A DNA stretch of 64,000 nt from Spongiactinospora rosea. GTDB taxonomy: Bacteria; Actinomycetota; Actinomycetes; Streptosporangiales; Streptosporangiaceae. The translations under genes and the position numbers were made by a program. Below are positions 1 to 8,945 of the stretch, piece by piece (the first letter of the stretch is position 1; each line of letters begins with the position of its first letter). Location: NCBI RefSeq assembly GCF_003315795.1, contig NZ_QMEY01000001.1, positions 186,001 through 250,000 of the forward strand, given 5' to 3'. The notes under the pieces were generated by a model. It was not told the DNA's origin and made no database searches. It worked only from the letters and a program-made list of their open reading frames with translations.

Positions 1-2150
1 CGGATGAGGCTCAGCTCCAGTTCCACGTGCGCGGTCGCGCCGCGGTCGCCGGTCTTCTGACTCAGGCGGCGCGCGGTCTCGTGCAGGCGGGCGGCGTCGG
101 CCCAGTGCGCCGAGCGCTCCAGGTAGGTGGCGAGCGCGATGGACAGGTTCACGGTGTGGGACGGAAGGCCGTGCTCTGCCGCGTGATAGGCACAACTGAG
201 CAGGTTGTCGCGCTCGGTGCGCAGCCATTCGGCCGCCGAATCCGGATCGCTCACGGGCAGTGGGTCGGCGGGCGGGCGGGCGATCCACAGCGCGGTACGT
301 CGCCGATGCGGGTACAGGGCGCGGTCGGCCTGGTCGGCGGTGTAGAGGTAGAAGTCGAGCAGGCGGTGGACCACGTGGCGCAGCTCGCCCGGCGACTCCT
401 CCTCGGAGGCCCGCCGCCTGGCGTACTCCCTGAGCAGGTCATGGAACCGGAACCGGCCGGAGTGCGGCTCCTGGATGAGATGGTGGTCGAGCAGCTCTTC
501 CAGGGCGCGCTCTGCCGTGCGCAGGTCACTGCCGATCATGGCCGCCGCCGACGCGGCGGTGAAGTCCGCGCCGATGTGCAGGCTGAGCCGGCGGAAGGCC
601 CGCTGACGCGGGCGGGACAGCTCGCGGTAGGACAGCTCGAAGGTGCTCGTCAGATCATTGTCGCCGGTGTGCATCTCGGCCAGCCGGTCCTGGGACAGCC
701 GGGTCACGAAGTCGCCGACGGCGCGGGCCGGGCGATGACGCAGCCGGTCGGCCATGATCGTCACGGCGAGCGGCAGGTGCCCGCACAGCTGTACGAGCCT
801 GTTGACATCGGGAGCGGCGAGGGGCCGGTCGTGGCCGACGATGCGCCGGAACAGCAGGGACGCGTCGTGGGGTGCGAGGACGTCCAGGGAGAGCGGCCGG
901 ATGCCCTCCAGCCCGGTGAGCCGGCGTCTGCTGGTGATCAGGACGAGGCAGCCCGGCGCGCCGGGCAGGAACGGCCGGACCTGATCGGCATCGGCCGCGT
1001 CGTCCAGCACGATCAGCATGCGCCGCTCGGCGAGCCGCGCCCGCCACAGAGCGGCCCTCGGCTCCAGTCCTTCGGGGATGCGGCGCGGATTCTCACCGAT
1101 GTCGCGTAGCAGGATCTGGAGCCCTTCGGCGGGGGAGAGCGGCGGATGGTTCGGGTCATGGGCGCGCAACGAGAGGAACCAGCGGCCGTCCTTGTAGCGG
1201 TCCGCCAGTGCGTGAGCGGCATGTATGGCGAGCGCGCTCTTCCCGATCCCGGCCATCCCGTCAATGGCCTCGATCGTCACGGCCGTCAGGCCGGTGTCCA
1301 GCGCCTCGTACAGATGCCGTAGATCCGCCTCCCTGCCGGTGAAGTCCGGGATGTCGCGGGGCAGATTCTGGGTCACCGGGGCGCTCGGCGCGGGCGGCGG
1401 GATGTGCGGCGCCGCGAGTTCGGGGTCACCGCGCAGGATGCGCTGGTACATGGCGCGCAGGGAGGGCGCCGGGTCCGTGCCGAGCTGTTCGACCATGCGG
1501 TGGCTCATCCGATGGTACGTTTCCAGGGCGTCCCGCTGGCGGCCGCAGCGATACAGGGCGATCATCAACTGTTCGATGAAAGACTCGTCGTAAGGATGCC
1601 CGTCGACCAGCCGGTACAGTTCGCCCAGCACCTCGGTATGGTGGCCCGCGTCGAGTTCCAGCTGCAATCGCATTTTAGTGGCGGCCTGATGGTCGCTTTC
1701 CAGACTTGTCCGAATAGTCGATATCCATTCGCCGTGGAGTCCGGAAAGCGGCTCGCCTCGCCATAATTCCGCCGCCTCATTGAACAGGCGCAGTGCCTCG
1801 TCGGTATTCCCGACGTGTGCGAGGGTGCGCGCACGGTCGTTCAGCCTGTGGAATCGGTGCAGGTCGATCTGCTCCGGATCGACGTTGAGCACGTAGCCGC
1901 CGGAGCGCCTGAGCACCGCCTTGTCGTCGCCGATCCTGCCGCGCAACCTGTGGACATAGGTGTACAGATTTCCGCGCGCGTTTGTCGGCGGCGTATCGCC
2001 CCAAACCCAATCGATAATATTTTCGATTAGTACCGGCTGGCCGGGGGTGAGGAGCAGTATGGCCAGCACATATCGTTCTTTGGCCGTGCCGAGATCACGC
2101 ATCTGCCCTTCGGCCCACATCTCCACGGAGCCGAGTATTCGGAACTCCAC
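1..2150 (-). CDS. AfsR/SARP-family transcriptional regulator with NB-ARC domain (3' end outside window)
   Basis: This is a Streptomyces antibiotic regulatory protein of the large AfsR type, a DNA-binding activator usually controlling secondary metabolism. The visible 716 residues start at a GTG preceded by AAAGGA. An OmpR-like winged helix (about 1-90) is followed by a BTAD helical domain (about 95-240, ending in the typical LGTDPAPSLR segment). An NB-ARC ATPase follows, with Walker A GMAGIGKSAL near residue 300 and Walker B LIVLDD near 350. The open frame continues to base 1 without a stop, so the C-terminal part, probably TPR, lies outside. It is divergent from the GT-like/PfkB pair and may control it; that link is inference. 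Confidence 0.9.
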   Translation of the reverse strand, partial: MEFRILGSVEMWAEGQMRDLGTAKERYVLAILLLTPGQPVLIENIIDWVWGDTPPTNARGNLYTYVHRLRGRIGDDKAVLRRSGGYVLNVDPEQIDLHRFHRLNDRARTLAHVGNTDEALRLFNEAAELWRGEPLSGLHGEWISTIRTSLESDHQAATKMRLQLELDAGHHTEVLGELYRLVDGHPYDESFIEQLMIALYRCGRQRDALETYHRMSHRMVEQLGTDPAPSLRAMYQRILRGDPELAAPHIPPPAPSAPVTQNLPRDIPDFTGREADLRHLYEALDTGLTAVTIEAIDGMAGIGKSALAIHAAHALADRYKDGRWFLSLRAHDPNHPPLSPAEGLQILLRDIGENPRRIPEGLEPRAALWRARLAERRMLIVLDDAADADQVRPFLPGAPGCLVLITSRRRLTGLEGIRPLSLDVLAPHDASLLFRRIVGHDRPLAAPDVNRLVQLCGHLPLAVTIMADRLRHRPARAVGDFVTRLSQDRLAEMHTGDNDLTSTFELSYRELSRPRQRAFRRLSLHIGADFTAASAAAMIGSDLRTAERALEELLDHHLIQEPHSGRFRFHDLLREYARRRASEEESPGELRHVVHRLLDFYLYTADQADRALYPHRRRTALWIARPPADPLPVSDPDSAAEWLRTERDNLLSCAYHAAEHGLPSHTVNLSIALATYLERSAHWADAARLHETARRLSQKTGDRGATAHVELELSLI

Positions 2151-2422
2151 GAGTGTCCTTTCGGCAGGTAAATGCCCCACTTCCCGATAGCTTCTCGCGT
2201 TTTTTGGTAACGGTCCACAACGCTTCTGTGATCGATGCCAGGTCGCGACATCCCCACCACCCCCGCAAGGCCGCCGGCGGGGCCGCATCACGGTTGCTGC
2301 AAGGTTTCGTTCAGGCTTGCGGCGCAGGCTCGATACAGGCCGTGACGACGGGGACCACACACGGCCGGGGGATACGGCGCGCAGTGCGCCCGCGCCATGG
2401 TGAAGGGGAGTTAGAAAGCGCG

Positions 2423-3646
2423 ATGTCCTGTACTGAGGGGTTCCACGTGCCGGTCGGGCCCGATGCGCAGCGGTGGGTGACCCGCCGTAGCAGGCGGACC
2501 GCACTCATGATCGTACACACGGTTACCTCCGGGCAGCGTCTGATGGACGTTGCCCACCTGCTCGCCGCCGATCTGCGGATCCAGGTGGTGTTCACGAACG
2601 GCCCGGACGTGTTCGGCAACGGGGTCGCCGAACTGCTCGGGAGGCTCGGCGGCGCGGTGTTGCCCTGGCACGTCGCCGTCCGTACCGATTTCGATCTGGC
2701 GATCTCCGCCGCCTATGGGGGGATAGAAAGGATTCACTCGCCGCTCGTCGTCCTTCCGCACGGCGCCGGCTACAACAAGCGGGTGAGCCGCCGGCTGGGC
2801 GGGGGCGCGGTGGCGGGCCACCAGGGTGTGTACGGCCTCAGCGCGCAGCAGCTCGTCAGGGACGGGATGGTCCTTCCCTCGGCGATCGTGCTCACGCACG
2901 AGGCCGAGCGCAAACGGCTGGCGAGGAGCTGCCCGGAGGCCGTTCCGGTGGCCGAGGTCATCGGCGATCCGGTGTACGACCGGCTGGTGGCGAGCGCCGC
3001 CGAGCGGCCCGCGTACCGGCGGGCCCTCGGGGTCGGTGACGGCCGCGAACTCGTGGTGGTCACCTCCACCTGGGGGCAGCGGTCGCTGTTCGGCAGGCAG
3101 GCGGAACTGCTCCGCTGGGTGCTGGCCGAACTGCCCAAGGAACGCTACCGGGTGGCCGCGCTGCTGCACCCGAACATCTGGTTCGGGCACGGGGTGTGGC
3201 AGGTCCGCGGCTGGCTGGCCGACTGCGTGCGGGACGGCCTCGTGCTGGTCCCGCCGGAGGCGGAGTGGCTGGGGGCGCTGGTCGCGGCCGACCATGTCGT
3301 GGGGGACCACGGGTCGGTCACGGTGTACGGCGCGGCGGCCGGGGCCCCGGTACTGCTGGTCGACGGCACGGAAGAAGAGGTCGATCCGGAGTCGGCCGGC
3401 GGGCTGCTCGCCGCCACCGCGCCCAGGCTGCGGTTCGACCGGCCGCTGGCCGCGCAGCTCGGGGAGGTCGCCGCGAGTCACCACCCGGAGCGGTACGCCG
3501 CGGTGACGGCCCGGTTGACCTCGGCCCCCGGCCGGTTCGACCGGAACATGCGCAGGCTGCTCTACCGCCTGATGCGGCTGCCCCAGCCGCCGTCGATCCC
3601 ACGGGCCGAACCCGTTCCGGCCCCGTACCTGACCCACACCGACTGA
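2423..3646 (+). CDS. GT-B-like glycosyltransferase-fold protein of unknown function
   Basis: I do not firmly recognise this 407-residue soluble protein. The frame is open from 2153, but the ATG at 2423 follows AAGGGGAG and begins the conserved-looking part. An N-terminal Rossmann-like half contains TSGQRLMDVAHLL (about 30-45). A C-terminal half contains VVGDHGSVTVYGAAAGAP (about 290-310), which resembles the nucleotide-binding loop of CDP-glycerol transferases and UDP-GlcNAc epimerases of the GT-B fold. It lies 18 bp before a PfkB kinase gene, so the two are probably co-transcribed and may act on the same sugar or polyol. A transferase role is inferred only from fold-like motifs. Confidence 0.65.
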   Translation: MSCTEGFHVPVGPDAQRWVTRRSRRTALMIVHTVTSGQRLMDVAHLLAADLRIQVVFTNGPDVFGNGVAELLGRLGGAVLPWHVAVRTDFDLAISAAYGGIERIHSPLVVLPHGAGYNKRVSRRLGGGAVAGHQGVYGLSAQQLVRDGMVLPSAIVLTHEAERKRLARSCPEAVPVAEVIGDPVYDRLVASAAERPAYRRALGVGDGRELVVVTSTWGQRSLFGRQAELLRWVLAELPKERYRVAALLHPNIWFGHGVWQVRGWLADCVRDGLVLVPPEAEWLGALVAADHVVGDHGSVTVYGAAAGAPVLLVDGTEEEVDPESAGGLLAATAPRLRFDRPLAAQLGEVAASHHPERYAAVTARLTSAPGRFDRNMRRLLYRLMRLPQPPSIPRAEPVPAPYLTHTD

Positions 3647-3664
3647 CCCACACCCGGAGGAGAG

Positions 3665-4606
3665 ATGCCCAACAGGGTCGTCGTGGCCGGAGTCACGAGT
3701 CTCTACATGGCGGTGCCCGTGGCGGGGTTCCCCATCGCGTACACGCCGCAGCGGTTCCCCGAATGGACGCGCGCCGAGGTGTCGGGGGCCGCGTGCCACA
3801 TCGCCGACACCATGCGCACGCTCGGCGACGAGACCAGCCTGTGCACGTTCGTGGGCACCGACATCGCGGGCGAGGCCATCAGCGCCTCGCTGCGGGCGCG
3901 TGACCTGCACGGGGACGGGGTGATCCCGGCGCCGAAGTCGTCGCTGGGCGTCGTGCTCGTCGCCCCGGACGGCAGGCGTTCCGGCCGGCCGTACGTCGCC
4001 GCCGTCAACATGCTCCAGTACCCGACCGACGTGTTCAAGCGCGTCATCCAGGGGGCGGACCTCGCGGTGCTGACCAACACCGCGTTCGTCCGGCCGCTGC
4101 TGTGGCACGCCTGGTCCGCGGGGGTGCCCATCGCCGTGGACGTCCATCTGATCAGCGATGTCAACGACCCGTACAACCGGCCCTGGCTGGAGGTCGCCGA
4201 CATCGTCTTCTGCAGTCACGAACGGCTGCCCTGCTCGCCGCGGAGCTGGGTGGCGCAGGTCTTCGAGCGCTACCCGGGCTGCGAGATCGCCGCGGTCGGC
4301 GCGGGCCGGGACGGGTGCCTGATGGGGCTGCGGGACGGACGCCTGATCGAGGTGGCCGCGGTCGCGCCGCGCGGGGTGGTGAGCACGTCGGGCGCGGGCG
4401 ACGCGCTGTTCGCCTCGTTCCTGCACGGCTGGCTCGCCACCGGCAATCCGGTGACGGCGCTCCGCCAGGCCGTACTGCACGCGGGCTGGAAGATCGGCGA
4501 CACCTTCCCCGGCGCGGTCTCGCTCACCGAGCCCGAACTCGCCCGGCTGGGCGAGTGCCATCCGGTGACCGCGACCATCGGCCGATGGGACGTGCAAGAG
4601 CCGTGA
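3665..4606 (+). CDS. PfkB-family carbohydrate kinase
   Basis: This is a cytoplasmic ribokinase-fold sugar or nucleoside kinase of 313 residues, a normal length for the family. The second PfkB signature is clear at about 238-252 (STSGAGDALFASF), with the GAGD anion hole and catalytic Asp. The N-terminal AGVTSLYMAVPVAG replaces the more usual G-E signature, so the substrate is not obvious. An AGGAGA ribosome site precedes the ATG, 18 bp after the upstream GT-like gene, which implies one transcript. The substrate cannot be named from sequence. Confidence 0.85.
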   Translation: MPNRVVVAGVTSLYMAVPVAGFPIAYTPQRFPEWTRAEVSGAACHIADTMRTLGDETSLCTFVGTDIAGEAISASLRARDLHGDGVIPAPKSSLGVVLVAPDGRRSGRPYVAAVNMLQYPTDVFKRVIQGADLAVLTNTAFVRPLLWHAWSAGVPIAVDVHLISDVNDPYNRPWLEVADIVFCSHERLPCSPRSWVAQVFERYPGCEIAAVGAGRDGCLMGLRDGRLIEVAAVAPRGVVSTSGAGDALFASFLHGWLATGNPVTALRQAVLHAGWKIGDTFPGAVSLTEPELARLGECHPVTATIGRWDVQEP

Positions 4607-4701
4607 ATCGGGGTACCAAAACTACGGAAAGTATCGGTCCGGTAACTCACCGGTAATGGCCCGGTGGGGGCGACGGCCGACCCTGCCCCGAAGGAGGATC
4701 T

Positions 4702-4926
4702 ATGGCTCTCGGTGACCGCGTTCGGTGCCTGCTCCACGGGCTGGCGGCGGCGATCGGGCTGATGGCGAGGATCGGGCGGGGGCGCGGGCGGCATCGGGCG
4801 CCCGCGCGGGCCGTACGCGGCGAGGGCCGGGACAAGGTACGCCGGGCGGGCCCGACAGGGGCGGACGTGCTGCCGGTCGTGCCCGCCCCCCGCGCCCCGA
4901 TGCACGACACCCGCCGCACCATCTGA
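4702..4926 (+). CDS. Small basic hypothetical protein
   Basis: This 74-residue frame is supported by a very strong ribosome binding site (GAAGGAGGA) seven bases before the ATG. The middle is rich in Arg and Gly and strongly basic, with a short hydrophobic stretch near residues 10-25. I recognise no domain. It lies 95 bp after the PfkB gene and ends just before a strong hairpin, so it may be the last gene of that operon. Translation is likely, function unknown. Confidence 0.55.
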   Translation: MALGDRVRCLLHGLAAAIGLMARIGRGRGRHRAPARAVRGEGRDKVRRAGPTGADVLPVVPAPRAPMHDTRRTI

Positions 4927-4938
4927 CCCTTGCCCGAA

Positions 4939-4968
4939 GGCGGCGCGCGACTCCATCCGCGCGCCGCC
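4939..4968. terminator. Bidirectional hairpin terminator
   Basis: A perfect 11-bp stem (GGCGGCGCGCG / CGCGCGCCGCC) with an 8-base loop lies between two convergent genes ending at 4926 and 4973. There is no U tract, which is common for actinomycete terminators. Confidence 0.6.
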
Positions 4969-4972
4969 GCCG

Positions 4973-5209
4973 TCACTCCTCGCCGGGCTCCGGGGGGCGG
5001 GGGGCCGGGTGCTCGACCAGGGCGAGCAGGCGGCTGGCCATGAAGCGGGCCGTGCGCACCGGTGTCCCGGTACGCGTGACCTCGGCCACCTCCACGACGC
5101 CCCGGCCGATGGTCACCTCGACCCGCCGCCCCGCCCGCGTCGCCACGATCTCGTAGGTCCGCGACCCGTCGTGGGTGTCCACAACGATCTCGACCCGATC
5201 ACCCTTCAT
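4973..5209 (-). CDS. Small conserved-looking hypothetical protein
   Basis: A 78-residue protein starting MKGDRVEIVVDTHDG. A beta-rich pattern of alternating hydrophobic and charged residues (YEIVATRAGRRVEVTIGRG) suggests a small beta-barrel or sheet domain, followed by a Pro-rich tail. An in-frame ATG lies at 5236, but the homology-like part begins at 5209 and neither start has a strong ribosome site. It lies 36 bp downstream of the secDF stop on the same strand, so it may share that transcript. Function unknown. Confidence 0.6.
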   Translation of the reverse strand: MKGDRVEIVVDTHDGSRTYEIVATRAGRRVEVTIGRGVVEVAEVTRTGTPVRTARFMASRLLALVEHPAPRPPEPGEE

Positions 5210-5245
5210 GTCTGTTCTGTACCCCGCTGGGGTCATTGCGAAGGG

Positions 5246-7483
5246 TCACAACACCGCGCCCGACCCGCTCCTCCCCGGGGAAGCCTTGCGCTTGGCGGGC
5301 GCGACCGGCGGACGCCGGTCGAACCGGCCCAGCGCCACCGCCGCGGGCCCCGCCACGAACGCCGACGACAGCGTGCCCGTCACGATCCCGGCCACCAGCG
5401 CGATCGCGAAGTCGCGCAGCGAGTCGCCGCCGAACGCCATCAGCGCCACCAGGATGAACAGCGCGCCCAGCCCGGTGTTCACGGTACGCGGCAACGTCTG
5501 CACGATCGCCCCGTCCACCGCCGTGGCGAGCGGTTCCTTGGGCCTGGCCGCCCAAAGCTCCCGGACCCGGTCGAACACCACCACCTTGTCGTTGACCGAG
5601 TAGCCGACGATCGTCAGCATCGCCGCCACGAACACCCCGTCGATCGGCTTGCCCAGCCAGGCGAACAGGCCCACCACGATCGCCACGTCCACCAGCAGCG
5701 CCAGCACCGCCGCCGCCCCGAACGTCCAGCGGAACCGGAACGCCAGGTAGACGAGCTGCATGGCCACCGCCACGCCGAGCGCGATGAGGGCGTTGCGGCG
5801 CAGTTCCTCGCCCAGGCTCGGGCCGATGAACTCCTCGCGCCGCTTGGTCACCTCGCCGCCGTGCGGCTCAAGGGCCTGCTCGATCCTGGCCGTCTCGGCG
5901 AGGCCGAGTTCGGCGGCCCGCACGGTGACGCCGTCGTCGGCCGCCTGCACCACCGCCGCCGGGAACCCGGCCTGCGCGACCGCCCGCCCCGCCACGTCGG
6001 CCGGTACCGGCCTGCTGGTCGCGAACTCCACGAGCCGCCCGCCGGTGAACTCCACTCCGACGTTCAGCCCGCGTACCACCAGCCCGGCCAGGGCGACCAC
6101 GGCCAGCCCGCCCGCGACCGTCAGGAACAGCTTCCCGGCCCGCATCAGCCGCGGCTTGCGATGCGCCAGCCAGGTACGCACGGCCCCCTGGGACGCGAGC
6201 CCGGAGACCCGCGGCGAGATCCGGCCGACCGCGGCCTGCACCAGCACCCGGGTGATCAGCATGGCGGACACCAGCGACGCCAGCACACCGACGCCCAGCG
6301 TCACGCCGAAGCCCTTGACCGGGCCGGAGGCCAGCCAGAACAGCAGTCCGGCGGCGATCAGCGTGGTCACGTTGGAGTCGGCGATGGCGCTCCAGGCGTT
6401 CTTGAAACCTCGGTCGAGAGCGCCGCGCAACCCCACGGCCTTGCCGTACTCCTCGCGGGCCCGCTCGAACACCAGCACGTTGGCGTCGATGGCCATGCCG
6501 ATGGCCAGCACGAACCCGGCCAGTCCCGGCAGGGTGAACGTCGCGCCCATCGCGACCAGCGCCGCGTAGGAGATCAGGCCGTAGCAGGCGAGCGCGATCG
6601 TGGCGAGCAGCCCGGAGATCCGGTAGACGAGGATGATGAAACCGGCGGTCAGCACCAGCCCGACCAGCGCGGCCTTGGCGCTGGCCTCGATCGCCGCCGC
6701 GCCGAGCGTGGGGCCGACCGTGCGCTGTTCGACCAGGTCGAGCGGCACCGGCAGGGCGCCGCCCTTGATCAGTACGGCGAGTTCGCGGGCGTCCTCGTAG
6801 GTGAACGAGCCGGTGATGTCGGCACTTCCGCCGGGCATCCCGGCGCGGCACGGCACCGACGGGTCCACCTGCGGGGAGGAGATGACCTCGCGGTCCAGCA
6901 CGATGGCGATCCGGCGCTTGGGGTCGCCCTCCGGCTCGCAGGCGGCGGTCCCGGTGAGCCGCTGCCAGGCGTCGGCGTCGCGGAAGTCGACCGTCACCCA
7001 CCAGCCGGGGCCGCGCTGCGGGTCGCTGCGCTCGGCGGCGCCGGTGACGCCGTCGCCGGTGATGGCCGCGGGCCCGATCTTGAGCGGCGTGCCGTTCTCG
7101 TCCTTCACGGCGTCGCGGTCGCCGGCCTCGGCGACGCCGAGCACCGGGTGGAAGGCGAGTTGCGCGGTACGGCCGATGACCTCGGCCGCCTGCCGCGGGT
7201 CGAGGACGCCGGGCAGTTCGACGATGATCCGCTTCTCGCCGGAGCGGACCAGGGTGGGATCGACCACGCCGAGCGCGTCGGCGCGGCGGCGCAGCACGTC
7301 AAGGGCGCGGTCGGTGGCGGCGGCGTCGGCCTTGACGGTCGCCGAGTCCTTGGACTCGAACACGAGCTGGGTGCCGCCGCGCAGGTCCAGGCCGAGGCGC
7401 GGGGTCATGGTGAACGCCAGAACTGCTGAGATCGCGATGACGGCGAACGCCGCCACCGCACGCCATAGCGGCGCACGGTTCAT
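5246..7483 (-). CDS. secDF: Protein translocase subunit SecDF (SecD-SecF fusion)
   Basis: An RND-type membrane protein that uses the proton gradient to help SecYEG release exported proteins. It is a 745-residue fusion with a SecD half first (GLDLRGGTQLVF near residue 32, periplasmic P1 region, six helices) and a SecF half second (GVEFTGGRLVEF near 450, then a second six-helix bundle). The ATG at 7483 has GGAGGG five bases upstream; a GTG four codons earlier is in frame but less likely. Many actinomycetes have separate secD and secF next to ruvB/yajC. This one has no such neighbours and is probably a second, fused copy. Confidence 0.93.
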   Translation of the reverse strand: MNRAPLWRAVAAFAVIAISAVLAFTMTPRLGLDLRGGTQLVFESKDSATVKADAAATDRALDVLRRRADALGVVDPTLVRSGEKRIIVELPGVLDPRQAAEVIGRTAQLAFHPVLGVAEAGDRDAVKDENGTPLKIGPAAITGDGVTGAAERSDPQRGPGWWVTVDFRDADAWQRLTGTAACEPEGDPKRRIAIVLDREVISSPQVDPSVPCRAGMPGGSADITGSFTYEDARELAVLIKGGALPVPLDLVEQRTVGPTLGAAAIEASAKAALVGLVLTAGFIILVYRISGLLATIALACYGLISYAALVAMGATFTLPGLAGFVLAIGMAIDANVLVFERAREEYGKAVGLRGALDRGFKNAWSAIADSNVTTLIAAGLLFWLASGPVKGFGVTLGVGVLASLVSAMLITRVLVQAAVGRISPRVSGLASQGAVRTWLAHRKPRLMRAGKLFLTVAGGLAVVALAGLVVRGLNVGVEFTGGRLVEFATSRPVPADVAGRAVAQAGFPAAVVQAADDGVTVRAAELGLAETARIEQALEPHGGEVTKRREEFIGPSLGEELRRNALIALGVAVAMQLVYLAFRFRWTFGAAAVLALLVDVAIVVGLFAWLGKPIDGVFVAAMLTIVGYSVNDKVVVFDRVRELWAARPKEPLATAVDGAIVQTLPRTVNTGLGALFILVALMAFGGDSLRDFAIALVAGIVTGTLSSAFVAGPAAVALGRFDRRPPVAPAKRKASPGRSGSGAVL

Positions 7484-7522
7484 TGAACCCTCCACAGGTT
7501 CGGAAGTGCGGAAAGGGGATCT

Positions 7523-7891
7523 TCAGCACCTTGTGGAGGGAGGTCCGCGGGCCGGAGTGGTCGTGACCCGGCGTCCGTCCGGCGTGCGGACGGCTGCGCG
7601 CACGGTGATGACGGCCCAGGCCGGTCGCGGGGCCGCCAGGCCCGCGGGCAGTACAGCGGGGCCGGTGAAACCGGCGGGACCGAGCAGCAGGTGGCGGGCC
7701 TGCGCCACGCCGTGGTGGTACGGCTCGCGCCCGAGCCCCGGCTGCTGGCGCGCCTGCTGCGCCGCCACCTGCTCGGCGACGGCGGGCCATCCGGGCGCGG
7801 CGGAGGCCGCCGCGCTCGTGGGCACCGCCCAGGGCACCAGGACGAGCCACGACAGCAGGAGCAGACGAACGGCGGGCAGCTTGCTGCGCAC
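7523..7891 (-). CDS. Putative secreted protein
   Basis: A 122-residue protein starting at a GTG with an excellent ribosome site (GAGGAGGAGG). Residues 1-30 form a classical signal peptide: VRSKLPAVR, a Leu-rich core, then an Ala-rich cleavage region around TSAAASAA. The remaining 90 residues are Ala/Gln/Pro-rich with no recognised domain. It is 40 bp upstream of secDF on the same strand, so it may be co-expressed with the translocase. An in-frame ATG at 7930 is less well supported. Confidence 0.55.
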   Translation of the reverse strand: MRSKLPAVRLLLLSWLVLVPWAVPTSAAASAAPGWPAVAEQVAAQQARQQPGLGREPYHHGVAQARHLLLGPAGFTGPAVLPAGLAAPRPAWAVITVRAAVRTPDGRRVTTTPARGPPSTRC

Positions 7892-8044
7892 GTCGCCTCC
7901 TCCTCGCCGGACGGACCCGTTGGCCGCCAACGTACCCGCCCCCGGCCCTCCCGCACCAACCCCGCCACCGCCGGGGCCAGGAAAACGAACGGGCCTTTTC
8001 CTACCGGCTGGGCTATGGTCGGCCTTATGAGGGGGTCAGGACCG

Positions 8045-8407
8045 ATGTCACGGGGGTCCGGCACGCTGAGCGGCGTGCTGGGCCTGGTCCTGTTGTCCCT
8101 GCTGGTGGCCACCGCGTTCCCCGGCGCCGCCGCGGGCCCCGCCGCCGCACCCGCCGCGCCCGCGGCGGTGCAGGCGTGGAGCTGGAGTCCGCTGGACGAC
8201 GGGCTGATCGGCCTGCCGCCGCAGCCGGCGAACGTCCGTGAGCACCATGTGCAGTCGCTGTGGCCGCCCCCGCCGCGCGGCGACCGGTACGCCGCGGCGG
8301 CGCACCCGATGCCGCCGGCCGCGCCGGGCGCGCCCGACGACACGATCCGCGATCCGCAGCAGTTCGCCCACCGCGCGGCCGGTTCGCGCAGCCCCCCACT
8401 CGGCTGA
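8045..8407 (+). CDS. Putative secreted or membrane-anchored hypothetical protein
   Basis: A 120-residue protein with an N-terminal signal or anchor sequence (SGVLGLVLLSLLVATAF) followed by an Ala/Pro region and a tail with VQAWSWSPLDDGLIGLPPQP. The ATG at 8045 follows GGGGGTCAGGA. An upstream in-frame ATG at 8027 lies seven bases after a TATGGT box and could be a leaderless start. No domain is recognised. It is divergent from the secreted protein at 7523-7891. The overlapping minus-strand frame is only Arg/Ala-rich and was not chosen. Confidence 0.5.
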   Translation: MSRGSGTLSGVLGLVLLSLLVATAFPGAAAGPAAAPAAPAAVQAWSWSPLDDGLIGLPPQPANVREHHVQSLWPPPPRGDRYAAAAHPMPPAAPGAPDDTIRDPQQFAHRAAGSRSPPLG

Positions 8408-8558
8408 CGTCACCGCTTCACCACGACGCCACAGAAGCCGGATGCCCTGTGGCGTGTTCGCGTACGCCGGGCACGTCGAGTACGTCGAGCTCGTCGAGGC
8501 CCGGATCTCCCTTTCTCTTCGGCGTGCCCGCACGCCGCGCAAGGAGTCGATCGTCGTC

Positions 8559-8900
8559 ATGACCGAGACCAGCCACTCGCCCCACCTGAGCAGCGTCCAG
8601 CTCCAGTCACTGCGTCAGGACCTTGAGGAGCAACTGAACCGCCGTACCCAGCACCTCCGCGGCCTGCGGGCCGAGGCCGGGGTGGGCAGCGGGAGCGATG
8701 GCACCTGGCAGGAGCTGCTCGCCTCGCTCGCCGCCGCCGACCGGGCCATCGCCGAGCTGACCCAGGCCCTGGACCGGCTGTCGGCCGGTTCCTACGGCCG
8801 CTGCGCGCACTGCGCGACCGGCATCCCGTTCGAGCGGCTCAAGATCCGGCCGCTGGCCCGGTACTGCATCAAGTGCCAGCGTCAGCACGAGGCCGCATAG
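8559..8900 (+). CDS. DksA/TraR C4-type zinc-finger protein
   Basis: A 113-residue DksA/TraR-type protein. Proteins of this family bind in the secondary channel of RNA polymerase and modulate initiation. The N-terminal half is coiled-coil-like (LQSLRQDLEEQLNRRTQHL). The C-terminal zinc finger near residues 82-108 has CAHC and CIKC pairs, with GSYGRCAHC in the usual position. The ATG at 8559 follows AAGGAG with a rather long spacer. The gene stands alone before a hairpin terminator. Whether it acts on polymerase here is inferred from family. Confidence 0.88.
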   Translation: MTETSHSPHLSSVQLQSLRQDLEEQLNRRTQHLRGLRAEAGVGSGSDGTWQELLASLAAADRAIAELTQALDRLSAGSYGRCAHCATGIPFERLKIRPLARYCIKCQRQHEAA

Positions 8901-8910
8901 CGGGTGCCCC

Positions 8911-8945
8911 GAGGACGCGGGCGGGAACGCGCCGCCCGCGTCCTC
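8911..8945. terminator. Bidirectional hairpin terminator between dksA-like gene and P450
   Basis: A perfect 13-bp GC-rich stem (GAGGACGCGGGCG / CGCCCGCGTCCTC) with a 9-base loop separates convergent genes ending at 8900 and 8944; the right arm overlaps the P450 stop codon. Confidence 0.7.

Noticed and set aside
27..1109. 360-codon plus-strand frame at the left edge
   Set aside because: The minus strand continues as the NB-ARC part of the SARP regulator, with Walker motifs in frame.
2411..4597. 728-codon frame on the minus strand opposite the GT-like and PfkB genes
   Set aside because: Composition is His/Arg/Pro/Gly-rich with no domain; it is the antisense shadow of two well-supported genes in GC-rich DNA.
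5009..7429. 806-codon plus-strand frame opposite secDF
   Set aside because: The minus strand encodes a clear SecDF with all motifs; the plus frame is low-complexity Arg/His/Gln and lacks a ribosome site.
8025..8399. Minus-strand frame opposite the small exported protein
   Set aside because: Arg/Ala-rich antisense; the plus strand has a signal-peptide-like start and a ribosome site.
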